64,000 bases of DNA from Bryopsis sp. KO-2023 (lineage: Eukaryota > Chlorophyta > Ulvophyceae > Bryopsidales > Bryopsidaceae): the NCBI GenBank assembly GCA_030272585.1, contig BSYQ01000010.1:3720001-3784000 (forward strand). Reading direction: 5' to 3'. The notes below the pieces were generated by a model. That model worked only from the letters and a program-made list of their open reading frames with translations. It was not told where the DNA came from and ran no database searches. Every line of letters starts with the position of its first letter. Positions within the stretch are counted from its first letter, which is position 1. Made by a program: the position numbers and the translations under genes. This document shows positions 11,946 through 24,487 of this stretch, one piece after another.

Positions 11946-13632
11946 ATGGCTGCCACGATCTGTTTGACAAATTCAGGATTGATTCGTTCGTCGAGGCGAT
12001 TGAGTTCGGTCGTGCGCAGAGGGGCTTTCCAGCGGCGGGGTGTGGTTGCGATGGCGGCGAAAATCGATTCGCATCTGCACGTTTGGGCGCCCAAGGAGCA
12101 AGCCGACAAGTTTCCCTACATGGTGGGCGTGTGTGAGTGGTGAATTTTCCACTGAAGGTTCGTACACACTTCCTGAATGAGAAAATATGGGGCTCCATCT
12201 TCTGGACAATGTTTTTTACCATGACAGGTTGCTTCCCGATTGGATCTGTTGGATTGTATGTTGTGGTTGCAGTTTGGGCGGATGCATGTGTGTCCATTGA
12301 TTTGTGTTTTAAGGGAAGGGTTGGAAAGCTCCGATTGGTCACCTACGAAAAGCCACTGGTGCATAGACATGATCCAAACTTCGAAATCAGGATAGATGTT
12401 TTTTGAATTGGTTTTCAGGATGGATCGACGGAGCCACCCGTACCAGGACATGCAGAAGTGTTGATCGAGGCGATGGAGTCTGCGCAAGTGCAAGGGGCTT
12501 TGATCGTCCAGCCTTCCAACCACAAATTCGACCACTCCTATGTCACCAGCGTTCTCCAGCGATACCCCGGAAAATTTGTGGGGTGTTTGCTGGCAAATCC
12601 CGATGATGTAGGGCATCCTGATGGCCCGTGTGTTATTTCTCCCCTTTCAAACTGGCACCAATTTTCGGATTCTTGCAGAAACGGTCATGGGAAGGGCACT
12701 TATTCTGTTGAAGTGAATGGGGTGGTTGGTTGGCTGATTATTTGCGTCAGCGACTTGATGAATAAAAGGTGTGGTTTCAGAGCGGGGTCGGCGTGTCTGC
12801 CATGGAAGCATTGGTGAAGGAGGATGGGTACAGCTGCGTTCGATTCAACCCCTACATCTGGCCAGAGGGTCAGCAAATGACCAACGAGGTAGGTTGTCCG
12901 CCACACTCATTCAATTCCCCCCCCCCACACACACACTTTTCCAAAAATCCAGAAATCTCAGTTTTCATCAATGAATTTCCAGGTGGGTCGGGCGCTGTAT
13001 TCCAAGGCTGGCGAATTAGGTGTGCCTGTGGGTTTCATGGCTTTCAAAGGGCTGCTGCTCCACATTGAGGAGATCGAAACCTTGATCAAGGAATTCCCAA
13101 ACACCCGAGTCATCATCGACCACTTTGGCTTTTGCAAGTGTTCAGACCCCGACTCGGAGTCCTGGAAGAGACTCATTGCCCTGGCCCAATTTCCCCAGGC
13201 AAGTTTAATCCTGCACCCCCCCCCCTTCATGTTTATGTTCGAGGTGCCATGCCCAAGTGGTGTTGTGCTCCTGACAGGTGTATGTGAAAGTGAGTGCGTT
13301 CTTCCGGGTTTCTGAGATGGAGTACCCTTATTTGGATGCCCGGGTGTGCTTGAGGAGATTGGTCGATGCGTTTGGTGCCCAAAGACTCATGTGGGGCTCC
13401 GACTTCCCTTGGATCACCCAGCAGTGCGGGTGAGTAATTGCCCTTCTTCTTCTTCTCCCACCAATTCTTACAACACGCTTCACTGACACTCTGTTGTGCC
13501 AGGTATGTGAAATCCTGGGAGATTCTGCAAGCAGGGGATGAGGCCACCGGGGAAAAGCTGCTTACTGACCAGGAAACCGAGTGGATCTTTGGGAAAACCA
13601 TTCAAACCATTTTCACAAAGGGGTGGCAGTAG
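11946..13632 (+). CDS. Amidohydrolase-2 family hydrolase, copy B
   Basis: Paralogue of copy A. Exons 11946-12122, 12419-12607, 12781-12888, 12983-13198, 13278-13429, 13503-13632; 323 residues. All junctions keep phase. The intron after exon 4 has the same GC donor as copy A. The N terminus (MAATICLTNSGLIRSSRRLS) is rich in Ser/Arg and lacks acids, a likely mitochondrial or plastid presequence, followed by KIDSHLHVWAP. Exon 2 carries the ALIVQPSNHKFDHSYVTSVL block typical of plant homologues. HxH, DHFGFC and GSDFPW are intact, so the enzyme should be active. A GTG in frame just upstream (11934) was not used because the ATG at 11946 starts the presequence cleanly. Confidence 0.87.
12781..13628 (+). 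repeat. Inverted duplication, arm B
   Basis: The matching arm in copy B. Differences are few and mostly lie in C-run lengths and single bases in the introns after exons 3 and 4. The two arms are separated by about 2.1 kb holding the diverged 5' exons. Confidence 0.85.
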
Positions 13633-13865
13633 TTGTCATCGTGAATATTTGTAAATCTGAACTGTGCATCCTTCAATGTCTGCTTGCTCACATACAATGT
13701 TCCATTAGACTTGTCCTTGTGACCACTTTCTCCACACAGGCGCACCCACTCCAGTTTCTGCTCTGAATCGAAGCCCAGTTTTCCTCGAGACTTGAGAAAG
13801 CTGTGAATTGAACCCCGGAAAAAAAACGATTTGAACTACCAACTCGGAGCATTATGAAACTCATT

Positions 13866-13909
13866 GCATCAAAACCAAAAGTGCATCAAAACCAAAAGCG
13901 CATCAACAC
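13866..13909 (+). repeat. 17-bp tandem repeat, 2.6 copies
   Basis: Unit GCATCAAAACCAAAAGT at 13866-13882 and 13883-13899 (one mismatch), with a partial third copy. Confidence 0.8.
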
Positions 13910-14546
13910 AGAAAGGTGCACAAAAGATTACATGTGAAAACACTCGATAGAACATTGATGTTCTCACAGGATCGATGGAAACCATGGGGTGAATCGAATT
14001 TGGGTATGGGATGCATTGCATGTCTCCGAAGTGTAAACTGCAGCCTTGTCAATTGAGAAATGTGTCGCGTGCCAGAGACCGATAGCTAGAGGACAGCATT
14101 TGCATTCTTTGTTTGCTCCTATGCGGAAGCCACCACCACACACCTGTGAGGTGCACGTCTTGAAAGGTTTTTAAGCCGATATTGGCATCACGTTTGTGTC
14201 CATGATTGGAAAGACGCAACAGATTCTGTAGAGGATGGTGGTCAAAAATCATGAATTGAAATGTTGGAAGCACCGATCCCTTTTTAAAACACACCCTCCC
14301 ATCCAACACAGTTTCAAATGAAGTTCACTGTAATATTGATTGCTTGAAAGAAAGAACAGAAATTGACCACATCGTTGAGCAAATCATTCGAGTTCTTTCG
14401 TTCTTTTGACAAATGTTGAAAGTTTTCGTTGGCGAATCTAAGTAAAGGCTTTGTGGGAAAAGGTGTTTTGGTCGAGAGTGGGGCTGCTGCTCTTAACTAT
14501 TTGTGGAACATCTGGGGAAACAAAGAATGTCATTTTGATAACAAGA

Positions 14547-14802
14547 CGACGGAGCGGTCGAACACCATGTCGACGAGGGGAAAGCTGCAGATGGAAGGAA
14601 ACACAACCAACTGTACTGGTTGTACTGGTCGCCAACTGTGCACGAAGTGGTTTTGATTAAGTTGCAAAAGTACTTCATCCGCAACCGCTTCGTGCACAGT
14701 TGGCGGCCGGTACATGTTCTTTTTTCCCATAAAAGCGTCCACGGTTGTGTTCCTTCCATCTGCAGCTTTCCCTTCGTCGACATACTGTTTGACCGCTCCG
14801 CC
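14547..14802. repeat. Large imperfect inverted repeat
   Basis: The left arm (from GGAGCGGTCGAACA at 14551) reappears reverse-complemented ending near 14800, with a shared central block GTCGACGA/G, GGGAAAGCTGCAGATGGAAG and CGCCAACTGTGCACGAAG. Arms are about 110-140 bp with an unaligned insertion in the right arm and almost no spacer. It looks like two copies of one short sequence joined tail to tail. Confidence 0.75.
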
Positions 14803-14945
14803 GTGGTTTCCATGCAGGAAATAGGCTCGGCCCTTCCACTTCTTCCTCCCCGCAGCGAAGAGGAAGAATCGCTCCAAGCAGCGGGCTGCAAACCAGGTGC
14901 GTGGGGGGCGACGGCCGGGGACCTCCTCGTGGTGCCCCCTGGGAA

Positions 14946-14974
14946 CTGGCATTCGAACACTGTTCGAATGCCAG
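14946..14974. repeat. Perfect palindrome with 14-bp arms and 1-nt spacer
   Basis: CTGGCATTCGAACA, then C, then its exact reverse complement. It lies 145 bp from the larger inverted repeat and may be an element end or a recombination junction. Confidence 0.85.
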
Positions 14975-15830
14975 GCTAACACCCGGCCAGCTTATTCTGT
15001 GAGGTGTTCGTGCTTTTTCATCGTTCGTTCATCTGTTTGGTGTGTGTGTGTGTGTTGGTTGCTTCACTATTGTGTTTTCTTGCTCCAGCTGTGAAATCTT
15101 TTTGCCCTTCACTTACACTGGACAAGGTGGCCTTTTAGATACCATCATCCGCTAGAACTCCCCCCACCCATTTTATTCATTGTTCCAACTATTTTGTGCA
15201 AGAAAAAGTCAGTGACTCCAGATTCCATACATTATCCTTCCATATTATTGCTCCACTGCCAATCTGGCTTGAATATTGCGACATGCACAGTATGATTTGT
15301 CTTGTTGAGAAGTCAGGGGATTGAGTAGGTCACCTCCCACCTCCAAGTGATTGGGCAACCCTGCTCAGTTTATTGTAGTTACAATGCAATACTCTTCATT
15401 AGGTTTTCTGCCTCGACCTCACTTTTATGACTATGATATTTCAGCTGTAGAAAACTGTTCAGAAAACTGTTCAATTTTATGAACCTATGCCTGGATGTGT
15501 TCATAAAGGAGCATTGTCAGGGCCATCAAACCTGAACAACAGTGTTGGATTGCCACACTTCTGCATGTCTCACCAAGGCCATCAGTGCAGCTAAATGTCT
15601 TAGATCAGAGGGGAAGACACCGAGGCAGACATACAACACACATCACTGACCCATCCAAGTTTTTAGAAAACCCACCGAAACACAAATAAACATAGAAATC
15701 CAGACCTGCTCCTCTTGGCAACCCCACCCTGTCCCTTCCTTCGATCACCCAGGAAACCTTGACAACATATATCTGCAATTAAAAAAACCCAACCCCAGCA
15801 AAAGACTCGTGAAGCCAATCACTGCGAGCC

Positions 15831-17958
15831 TCAGTCGTCGAATAGAATCTTGGTTGCTTTGACCGTCATGTCAACCTCTTTGAAATGAGCCCCGTACAGC
15901 TTACTCTCTTTCTTCTTGACAGTGCTTCCAAAGGCCATCAACTCGTCAGGAATCGGTTGCCCTGCCTTTCTCAACACGTTCTGCAGTTCACCGGCTCGAC
16001 TTTTATCCAAATGTGTGAAAAAAGTGTGACTGTGTCCAGTTTTCCCAGCTCGACCAGTTCGCCCGATCCTATGAACATAGTCTTCAGTGGTCAAAGGGAA
16101 ACTATAATTCACGACATACTCCACATCCGGAATGTCCAACCCCCTCGCAGCGACGTCAGTAGCGATCAAAATGGGCACCGTTCCAGCCTTGAATGAATTC
16201 ACAGCGCGCGTTCGGTCGGCTTGCGACTTATCACCATGCACCCCAGCACAATTGAAGCCTTTCCTCTTGATAAAATTCTCCACACGATCCGCTTCTTTCT
16301 TGTACAACACGAAAACGATAATACGGTTCTTTCTGGACGAGTGGTACTGTCTCAGCAAAGCATCCAGCCTCGAATCTTTCTGCTTCGGGTCGATCACCTC
16401 CACCTTTTGGCTGACAGAAGTGGTGGCTGAAAGGCTGGACGACCCGATCACACACCTCACAGGATTTGACATGAAATCCACAGCTAAACCCTGCACTTCT
16501 TGGGGCCAAGTCGCTGAAAACATGGCGGTTTGCCTGTCAGACCGGATCTGCTGAGCGATGTTTCGGATGTGAGGTAAGAATCCCAAGTCCAGCATTCGAT
16601 CCGCCTCGTCCAATATCAGGAACGAGGCTTTGGACAAGTCGCAATGGCCACCCTCCATTAGGTCCTCCAGTCTTCCGGGCGTCGCGGTGACTATGTGGGC
16701 ACCCCCTTTTAGAGCGGCGATCTGGGGGTGCTTAGGAACTCCACCATAGACTGTTACTGATTTCACACCGCAACACGCACCGGCCTCTTCCAGAACCTCC
16801 CCGATTTGGGCACATAGTTCCCTGGTTGGGGAAAGGATCAAACAGGAGGGCCCCTTCTTGGAGCTCTTTGGTTGGGCCTGGCGAAGAAACAAATGGATTT
16901 GTTGATCCCAGAAAAAAGCACTTATCCATTTTCTTTGAAAAAGGTGTTGATCAGTTGCACGAAAGGCTGAATCTTGCCACGATGCTAAAGGACTGGAATC
17001 AGAAAAGTTTGATGTTGAGACCTTTCATATTTTCCGACGCTTGTATCAATTATGAATTACTCGAAGGAAGAAACTGTATAAATCTTCATTGAGGAAAAAG
17101 GATGCGATGTTCGGCACCAAGGAGTGGTGCAAAACTCCGTAGTTCCAAAAGCTCATCATTCCGACACTGAAAAGAAAGGATCCCGCCACTGTCTCCAACA
17201 CAAAAAAGCAAACTTCCACAAAAAGTTTTGCAGTGAAAAAAACAAAAGTAATATGCTTCAACATGATTGATTCTCACCAAGATATGCACAATTAAGGGCA
17301 GCCCGAATGCCAACGTTTTCCCAGACCCCGTTGCTGCGATTCCAACCATGTCATATCCAGACATCAAAATAGGCCACGACTGACATTGGATCGGACTCGG
17401 AGTTGTGAATTTTTCAGTTATTTTTTTGATTTCTTCCGGAAAAGCAATCGACGAAAACGCAGGCACCGGTCTGATATCAGTTCCATTCGGCAGATTCTCC
17501 AGCGTAATATCTTTCTTTTTCCTCAATTCAGCCACTTCCTGCACAGATAATTCTCGAACGGAGGGGTGCTCCTCATAGCAAGCTTTCATGATGGGTGGAC
17601 TAGATTTCGCCAGTGACAGATCCCCAACGCTCGCCAGACCCCCGATGAAAGAATTCGCAGCCACCACCACTTTGGCTTGCTTTTTGGGAGGTTCTATGTC
17701 AGCCTCCCCTGTGCTCTCTCGGTCCCTTTTGGGTTTCTTCTCCTTTTTTTTCTTTTTCTTGTCCTTCTTGGGCTTTTTCTCCTTCTTCTCCTTTTTTTTG
17801 ATCACCTTCTCCTCCTCCTCAGGGATCCCCACCTCCTCTTCCACCACCACGACCTCCATCTCGTCCACCTCGCCGTTCTTTTTTTTCGACCTTTTTTTCT
17901 TTCTATCTGTTTTCTTCTTTTTGCGCTGTTGCTCCGTCGCGTCCACCACGAGCGTCAT
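15831..17958 (-). CDS. DBP3: DEAD-box ATP-dependent RNA helicase, DBP3/RH5 type
   Basis: Two exons, 17958-17278 and 16877-15831, phase-0 intron of 400 bp, 575 residues. An ATP-dependent RNA helicase expected to act in the nucleolus on pre-ribosomal RNA. Residues 1-100 are a very Lys-rich, acid-patched tail typical of nucleolar helicases. The core then shows the Q motif PSPIQCQSWP, motif I ATGSGKT (about 209-215), SPTREL, TPGRL, DEAD (about 317-320), FSATWP (motif III), the ATDVAARGLDIPD block and HRIGRTGRAGK (motif VI). The C terminus VKKKESKLYGAHFKEVD is characteristic of Arabidopsis RH5 and fungal Dbp3 relatives. All catalytic motifs are intact. It starts at the first ATG, in a strongly basic N terminus. 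Confidence 0.93.
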
Positions 17959-19631
17959 GTTTCACGCCGCCACCAGCAAACCAACCGCCACAGAAAACTC
18001 AAAAATCCCCCAAAAAATTAGACCCGGCGTTCAAGCCCAGCTTCGCGTTTGCTTTAATGCGAACACTGGTCTTGATCGAGGTCTGGACTGGACTGTCACC
18101 CAAGTGAATGATTTGTGGAAAAAAAGTAAAAAGTAGGAGGTGGTCGCCGTACACACGTTTTCCATATGTCAGACATACCCACTCGAGTTTCTGGCAGCCA
18201 AACACTGTATCACGAGGACAAAAGAAACAGGGGACGAGATGCCCTTCAGCGCAGCAGGGCATCTCTTTCCCTTCCTTTTATACTCTCGTCCCAGACTTTC
18301 GTCAGCAAGCATATCGCACGTTCTGGTTCCCAGTGCCCATCTCAGTTTCGCCACAAACTTCGTTGGAGCGCGTTTCTATTTCAGAAAGGAAAAGGTCACG
18401 ACGAAGTCGAACATGCCTTCGAAAGCCCGCGGAACTCCCTTCGCGAATGAAATGGGAGGAGGGTTGGAATGAAGTCAATTGTTGCTGAAAAAAGTGTCAT
18501 GTGGAGCAGAAAAGCAGACGAAACCAAAATGGGCCACAAGTCGACTCTGGAGAACCACCAAATCGATTCGAAAAAGCACTTGAGCAACTCAAGAACCACC
18601 TGATTCTGAAGTGATGTCCTGAGAGAACCTTTTTTCTTAAACATTCAAACCGAATGTTCTTAACATCAGCAGTCCAGGCTACAATCATTTCCACCTATAA
18701 ACCAACCATCTAAAAACCCCTTTGATTCCTTCCTTCGGTCTGTACATCACGAGTCACAAGGGTGGGAAAAAAAAAATCCCAACACACACAAAAAAAAAAT
18801 CGTTTTTTTCTTCCGGTTCTTGTTCTTCCATCCCTCTTTGAGTGTACCTAGTAAACAACCTAGAAAAAAAAAATCCGCAAAAAATACTATTTTTGGCTTT
18901 CATTTTTTCTTGTTCTCTTTTTTTTTTGAACCCCTTGAGACAAATCCCATAGAAAACACACCCCTCGTTGGTTTCCTGAAAAAGCCACTCATTCCCCCGA
19001 CACCCACCAAAACACACAAATTTAACCTGACATATCATTTCCCTGTAGCAAATTCAACTTCCTTGTATCAGCACACATACTCTCTCTCTTTCCGTTTGTT
19101 TTCTTTTTGGTTTGGTTTTTTAACCTAATTGCTTTTTTTTTCTTTTATCCTATGTTTCGTAGTAAATCCAGGCCCATGACTGGGAACGAACTCCGATAAA
19201 TTCCCGACTAAATCAATACGCCCTTCATCCTTTTATAAAGAGTCCAAGCATTCTATAAAAAAAAATACCACCAAAACCCAACGCAACACAAAAGCACTGT
19301 TCCAGCATTTCACATAGTCCGTGCGATTTTTCATCTTCCAAAAAACACGCCACCCAATCGAATTTATGGCCATTTTTTGACTGTTGCTGCTCCTCCTCCC
19401 CCTGCTGGTGTAGTTCATCTTTTTTTTTCATTTTTTTCCCCCCCTGCCCCCCCCCCTCGACCCGTATCATTCCAGCACCGAATAAGAAGTCCCCCCCCCC
19501 CCCCCTAGTAACTGAGGTCCACACATCAGCAAAATTTTGCAAACGTGGACAATGTCTTAACTCTTTTTTGTTTTATATTTTAAAGTATACAAAGTACGTC
19601 CGCTCAGTTGGGACATACCTCCCCTCTTTTT

Positions 19632-19664
<33 letters not shown>

Positions 19665-20347
19665 GAATATATGTTTCACCTAAACAGATAGGTTGAAATG
19701 CAATATAAGCATATGTTGCTCAATCCAAGACCAGCAGCAAACACTGATCGTCCCAAAACAGCTAATTCATAACAGAGAGTTTGGGTATGTGGATATATAT
19801 ATGTACGGACAGTTCATGTCTCCATAGATATATAAAAATATATGTATATATCAGCTGCAACCTTTCCCCAAAAAACGAAAAAAAAAGCAACCAACAAGAA
19901 TAAACAAAACAATTAAAAACCCAAAATAGCCTCTCTCTCTCTCTCTGTCTTTCTCTATTTTCGCCGCATGGCTGTTCGAGCGAACATACTACCAAATTTT
20001 TTTTTCATAAGGAATGTGCTCGCCCCCCCTCCCCCCCCCCTAACCGTTCAATTTTTAGTAAAATCCCCTCCAAAAAAAAAAAAGCACCAAGAAATTCACC
20101 TCCAGTCCCAATGTTGCAACCGTTCAGCAAGCGATGTCTGGACAAGATTTTAAACAAAATTTTCAGTGCCTTTGCCGTGTCGTTTTTGTTGTTTTGTTGC
20201 TTTTTGTTGTTGTTTTTTTGGTGGCCCAATTTTTTTTTCCTTTATTCTTTGGCCTCTATGACGATCAATAGACATCACTTCAAATGTATATATTTGTTGG
20301 CATGACCTTTCTCATTTTTCTCACTCTTTTTTTTTCTCTCACTCTTT
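17959..20347. other. Intergenic, homopolymer- and microsatellite-rich
   Basis: 5' of the helicase and 3' of the next minus gene. 17959-18500 has balanced composition and probably contains the helicase promoter. 18700-20340 is T/C-rich on the plus strand with long C and T runs (19441-19505, 20020-20040), a (TC)n-(TA)n microsatellite and several short ATATATGTATAT palindromes. No coding sequence is supported. Confidence 0.65.
19634..19673. repeat. (TC)n(TA)n microsatellite
   Basis: A run of about ten TC dinucleotides flows directly into TATATATATATG. Similar CT tracts occur at 19930-19950. Confidence 0.85.
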
Positions 20348-23300
20348 TCATCCAGAATGCCTGCGCTGGCCATGCATTATGGAAACTATTTCCTGTTTGC
20401 TGCTAGGCTTGGAATGGATTCGGGCAGTCAATTTATCCTCCTTAGATTTTCCATCAGCAAGAACGCACGATTTTTCGAACGCAGGGTTTCCAAAGGGATG
20501 AATGGCACCCAACATCGATTTCGCACGCTGTTTAATTAAAAAAAAACCCAAAAAAAAACACCTCATTTTCATTTTCAAGTTCATCAACTTGTATAATTAT
20601 TCTATCAAGACAATGCCATGCAAGTTGCCACCACTAACAACTCCTCATTTTTTTATTTTGTTTTTAAATATTATTTTAATTCTATTTTATTTATTTTCTT
20701 TTTCCAGAGTTGAATCCTTTTCAAAATAAAAGCAAAATAGGACCGGCAGTACTTACGGCTTTCGCCCCCCCCTTCAACGCAGTACTCAGTATCGGACACA
20801 TGTAATAATCGCATTTGCATTTTTTGTCATTTACTAATACATTTACCAAAATCCAGGTTCATAGCTTTTGAGTAAACAATCGAATTCGCTTTTTTTTTAT
20901 AATATAAATGCAGATTCCCAGCTTCGACCACTTACTTTTGCCACTGGTGCCATCTTTATCGTCATCAGTATTATTGCGGTCACCAAGGCGATATCCACTC
21001 CAGGGCTGATTTCGGCCCCAACCCCGAGATCAGGTGCCAGGCTGGGCAGGGCTGTGCAAGCCATCCCATCTCTGGCATTCTGAAACCAATTATCAAACTG
21101 CTTGTTGCCCATCGTTCTAACGACTATCCTCGAAATCACGGGGCCATCCAGCGTGAAGGTCCTCCGCTCGTCATCTACGTGTACATGTCTGACTGGAATG
21201 ATATTCTCGTTTCCCCCTTGTTCGATGGAGGCCACCAGCATGGCTTGCTTGGAGCCTGCTGAGGAGCAATCCACCACTATCCGTGCAAGCAAATGCATCA
21301 TTGAACCTGACACAGGAGACAAAACCCTCGAAAACGCGCTCCATGCCAAGCTTTCTTGCCAAATTGTTCCAAGCCAAGAATGATTGCTGAACCCTGACCC
21401 CTTGCAAGCTTTTCTTGCACATCTTTTCGGAACTTTCAAAAGAAAAAAAAACGCTGGGGAAAAATCCAAGTCTGACAGAGAGGATGGTGTGCACACCCAC
21501 CATCGACCAACTTGGAGAACGAAACATCGACCGACCAGGCACCCCGTGCAAAGCCTCGGACGCTCATCCCATCTTCTGCCAATTTGAAAATCCTGGTTTC
21601 GTCAGGAGTTTTGAACAATGCGGAGCCATCGCAAAAGAGCTTTATGCCGCCGGCCCCATCCATGACATTCAGTCTGTCTGCTTTCGCAGACAGAATAAGA
21701 ATGGTGCTGGTTTTTGTCATGAAGCTGTTCCCGAACGCCACGATTTGATTGAAATATTGTGGCTCAAGGGGGAGGAGTGTGGTGTTTAGTTCTGGAGCGT
21801 CCGTCTGGTAACAAACAACCAAAACAAAGGTTCGACAGAAGCCAAAATTCTTGCCTGTGGACCACACCGAAAAATCCACCACCAGTACCGATCCCAGTAT
21901 CAAATTTTGCCCCCTCCCTCCCCTTCTCGATTTTTTGAAAATGAAAACCTCCAATATTGGGGACATATGGGTCGGAAAAAAAAGATTCAGCAGTGGAATC
22001 GAAAAAAGGCGAAAAGGTGTTAGTAGTAACATAAAAACTGAAAAGAACAAGGGAAGAAAAAAAAAACACCTACACAGAGTTTACTAATAAATGGTGCATG
22101 AGGTTTAGAAGCAATTCTTCTTTATTTCCCCCTCACGTCGAATTCCATAAATAATCCCCCGAAAGAATTACAATCGGCATTTCCCCACCATGCAAACCCC
22201 ATATCGTCTCCATTCCAATGATAATCAATTTTACAAGTCCCCATGACTAGATGTACATCCAAAAAAAACCCCTCCCCACACCCAGTCACAGATTGCCCCC
22301 CCCCCCCCTCCCCCTTCTTTCTCTTTCCTGATACCAATTCGATCGATAAAATCCACAACTGACCAAAAAAAAAAAAATACACCTCACAGCTTTATCTTTT
22401 GTTTTTTTGTTTTTTGTTTTTCTTTGCAACTTGAATTGCAAGGTTACATCCCATTGAATAATATCAGAGTCCCGATATGTCTGAACTCCGTCGTAACTTT
22501 TCTCTATCCAAACCACTTATTCAAACTCTTTTTTTTTCTTCCTCTCGTTCGTTCGCACATCAAAATCCCCAACTAGATGAAAGTACAACATTGATTTCCC
22601 CCCCCCCCAAAAAAAAAGATTCAATCTGACATAAAGTTGTTGAGAAGAAAAAAAAACGCTTAACCCAATACCGTTTTACCAGCGTTGTTCCCCCCCCCCC
22701 CCCAAACCTCCATTTCCGTTTTCTACAATCCCAATCTTGTATCTAAACAACAAGAAGAAGAAGAAAAAAAAACACCAAAAAAAAATTACTGTACCACTGT
22801 TCGCTTGTTATCGCTCCTCTCTTTCCCGATTTTTGTTTTTTCCTTCTATTGTTTCTTTTTTCCTCTCCAACACGGACAAATTTGAAAAATATATGTATAT
22901 TAAAAAAAAAAAGAAGTATTACCAAGCCTATCTGGGGCCGTCAAATCTCACCTCACAAACAGATATTGCGATCGCAACCATCGCAGCAGCATCTATTCCT
23001 GCCGGGATCTCCATTACATATTTCGTGCAAGACCTCTCTCGGCTCCTGCCGTCGGAGCAGACATCCCAGGTCATGGCGATCATGGGGCCCTCTTTCTTGG
23101 AAGGCTCCGTCCATGAAATTCCATACATGCGATTCTGCAGGTCCCCCTCGATGTGCAGGAAACTTCGGGCCGAAATGTTTTCCGCCATTGCGAGACCTGC
23201 CCGCATTTTCTGCACCTTTTGTTTTTTGCCTTTCGTGAGGTCCTGCAGGTCGATGGCGAGCTCCGGCTCACCCCCAGCTGTCAAAAGGGACCATATCGAA

Positions 23301-24487
23301 AAGCCCTCAACCTGTGGATAAAATTAAAAAGAAAGGAAACGATGCAAAAAAAAACAAACGATCATCCAACGCTAAAAAAATAATTATTATTAAACCAAAT
23401 TTTCAAATTTTTTTTCTGTTTTTTACTCTTGAATCGACTGGGTTTTTTTCCTTACAAGAAGGTTGATGGTGTTGAGATAAAAATGGCACTTATGGTTCAC
23501 CCAGGCGAAAAAATAAAAAACAAAAGGAAAAGCAAAACAGCGCATGGGCTTCACCCTGATCTAGCACCCCACATTTCCATGATCGAATTTTAACTTAACC
23601 AGATAAAGAATCAATTTCTGGAGCAAACAGTTCCACAATCGAATTTTAAATCAACCACAAAAAGCATAAATTTCTGGAGAAAATGGCCCCTAACTTCCAT
23701 GAATGGCTCAAATCCTTTTTGATACTACTTTCCAACAAGCTGCAAAAGCAAATTCTCGCTCCTCCCTGACAACCTCACCTGGGGATATCTATTTTTCTTA
23801 ATGCAACACACAGGCTCCCCATCCGTGCTCCTGATAATCCTTTGATCCCAATTTTGAGGGGACTTTCTGTCAACAATAAACCAGGCATCTCCCTCCAAGC
23901 TCTTAACGACAAATTCATCAGGACTGGTCTCTACCTGCACACAGCAATTATACATGTTCAAAAAAGAAAAAAAAAATTCAGGCAGATAATTTTATCCATC
24001 TTGTGGGTGAGGGGTGATTAGGTAATGTGACCGGAAGAATTATGTGAATTTTATCAGCAAGAAATTCTGTCTGAAATAAATGGATAATATCTTCCATTTA
24101 ACATAATCAAAAAAAATAAATAGTCTGGAAATATATATTTTTTCTGGCTTTATGAGCTAGTGCCATCAACCCAAACAAAGTGCTGCAGGAAAAAAAATAA
24201 AAAAAGAGCAGAAAGAGTGAAAGTGCTGCACAGAGACCCAAACCCACTGCCCTCGATCAGGTGTGTTACAACAACAAAAAAAAACACTGGAAACTCGGGG
24301 CGAGCATCTTGCATTCGAAAAACGCACGCAGGACAGCTACCTTTAAAACCAACTCTAGCTTCCGAGTAGTCACAAACTCCTCCCCAAATACAACCAACGG
24401 AGCACCTGTCTGCGGCCTGAGTTGTTTCGTCCTGTATGCTAGGGCTTTCGAAGAGCCTGATGGAAAGAAGCAAGTGGCACGGTGCAT
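20348..24487 (-). CDS. Double LURP-one-related (LOR) domain protein, copy C
   Basis: LOR/Tubby-C-like beta-barrel protein with two tandem domains; biochemical role unknown (the family includes plant LURP1, with distant similarity to scramblases). Exons 24487-24341, 23934-23779, 23311-22952, 21804-21501, 21306-20936, 20527-20348; 505 residues. Domain 1 shows GAPLVVFGEEF, a VKSLEGDAWFIVDRKS strand pair, CCIKK and the closing hydrophobic helix EIPAGIDAAAMVAIAISV. Domain 2 closes with EISPGVDIALVTAIILMTIK. These PAG(V/I)D helices are normally buried in the barrel, so they need not be membrane spans. It is the head-to-head partner of copy D. Exons 3 and 5 here correspond to three exons each in copy D. 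The last exon (K/S-rich tail) is less certain; a possible small extra exon ending at a GTAAGT near 20755 was not included. Confidence 0.75.

Larger units (their letters stand above)
13633..15830. other. Intergenic with repeats, no confident gene
   Basis: Between amidohydrolase B and the helicase 3' end. It holds a 17-bp tandem repeat near 13866, a large imperfect inverted repeat at 14547-14802 and a near-perfect short palindrome at 14946-14974. Around the inverted repeat there are open frames of about 150 codons on the minus strand that may be remnants of a mobile-element gene, but no family is recognisable. 15100-15800 looks like plain intergenic or 3' UTR sequence. Confidence 0.5.

Noticed and set aside
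20740..20800. Possible extra small exon ending GTAAGT in LOR copy C
   Set aside because: Its 3' phase does not fit the last exon, while direct joining of exon 5 to the exon at 20527 does.
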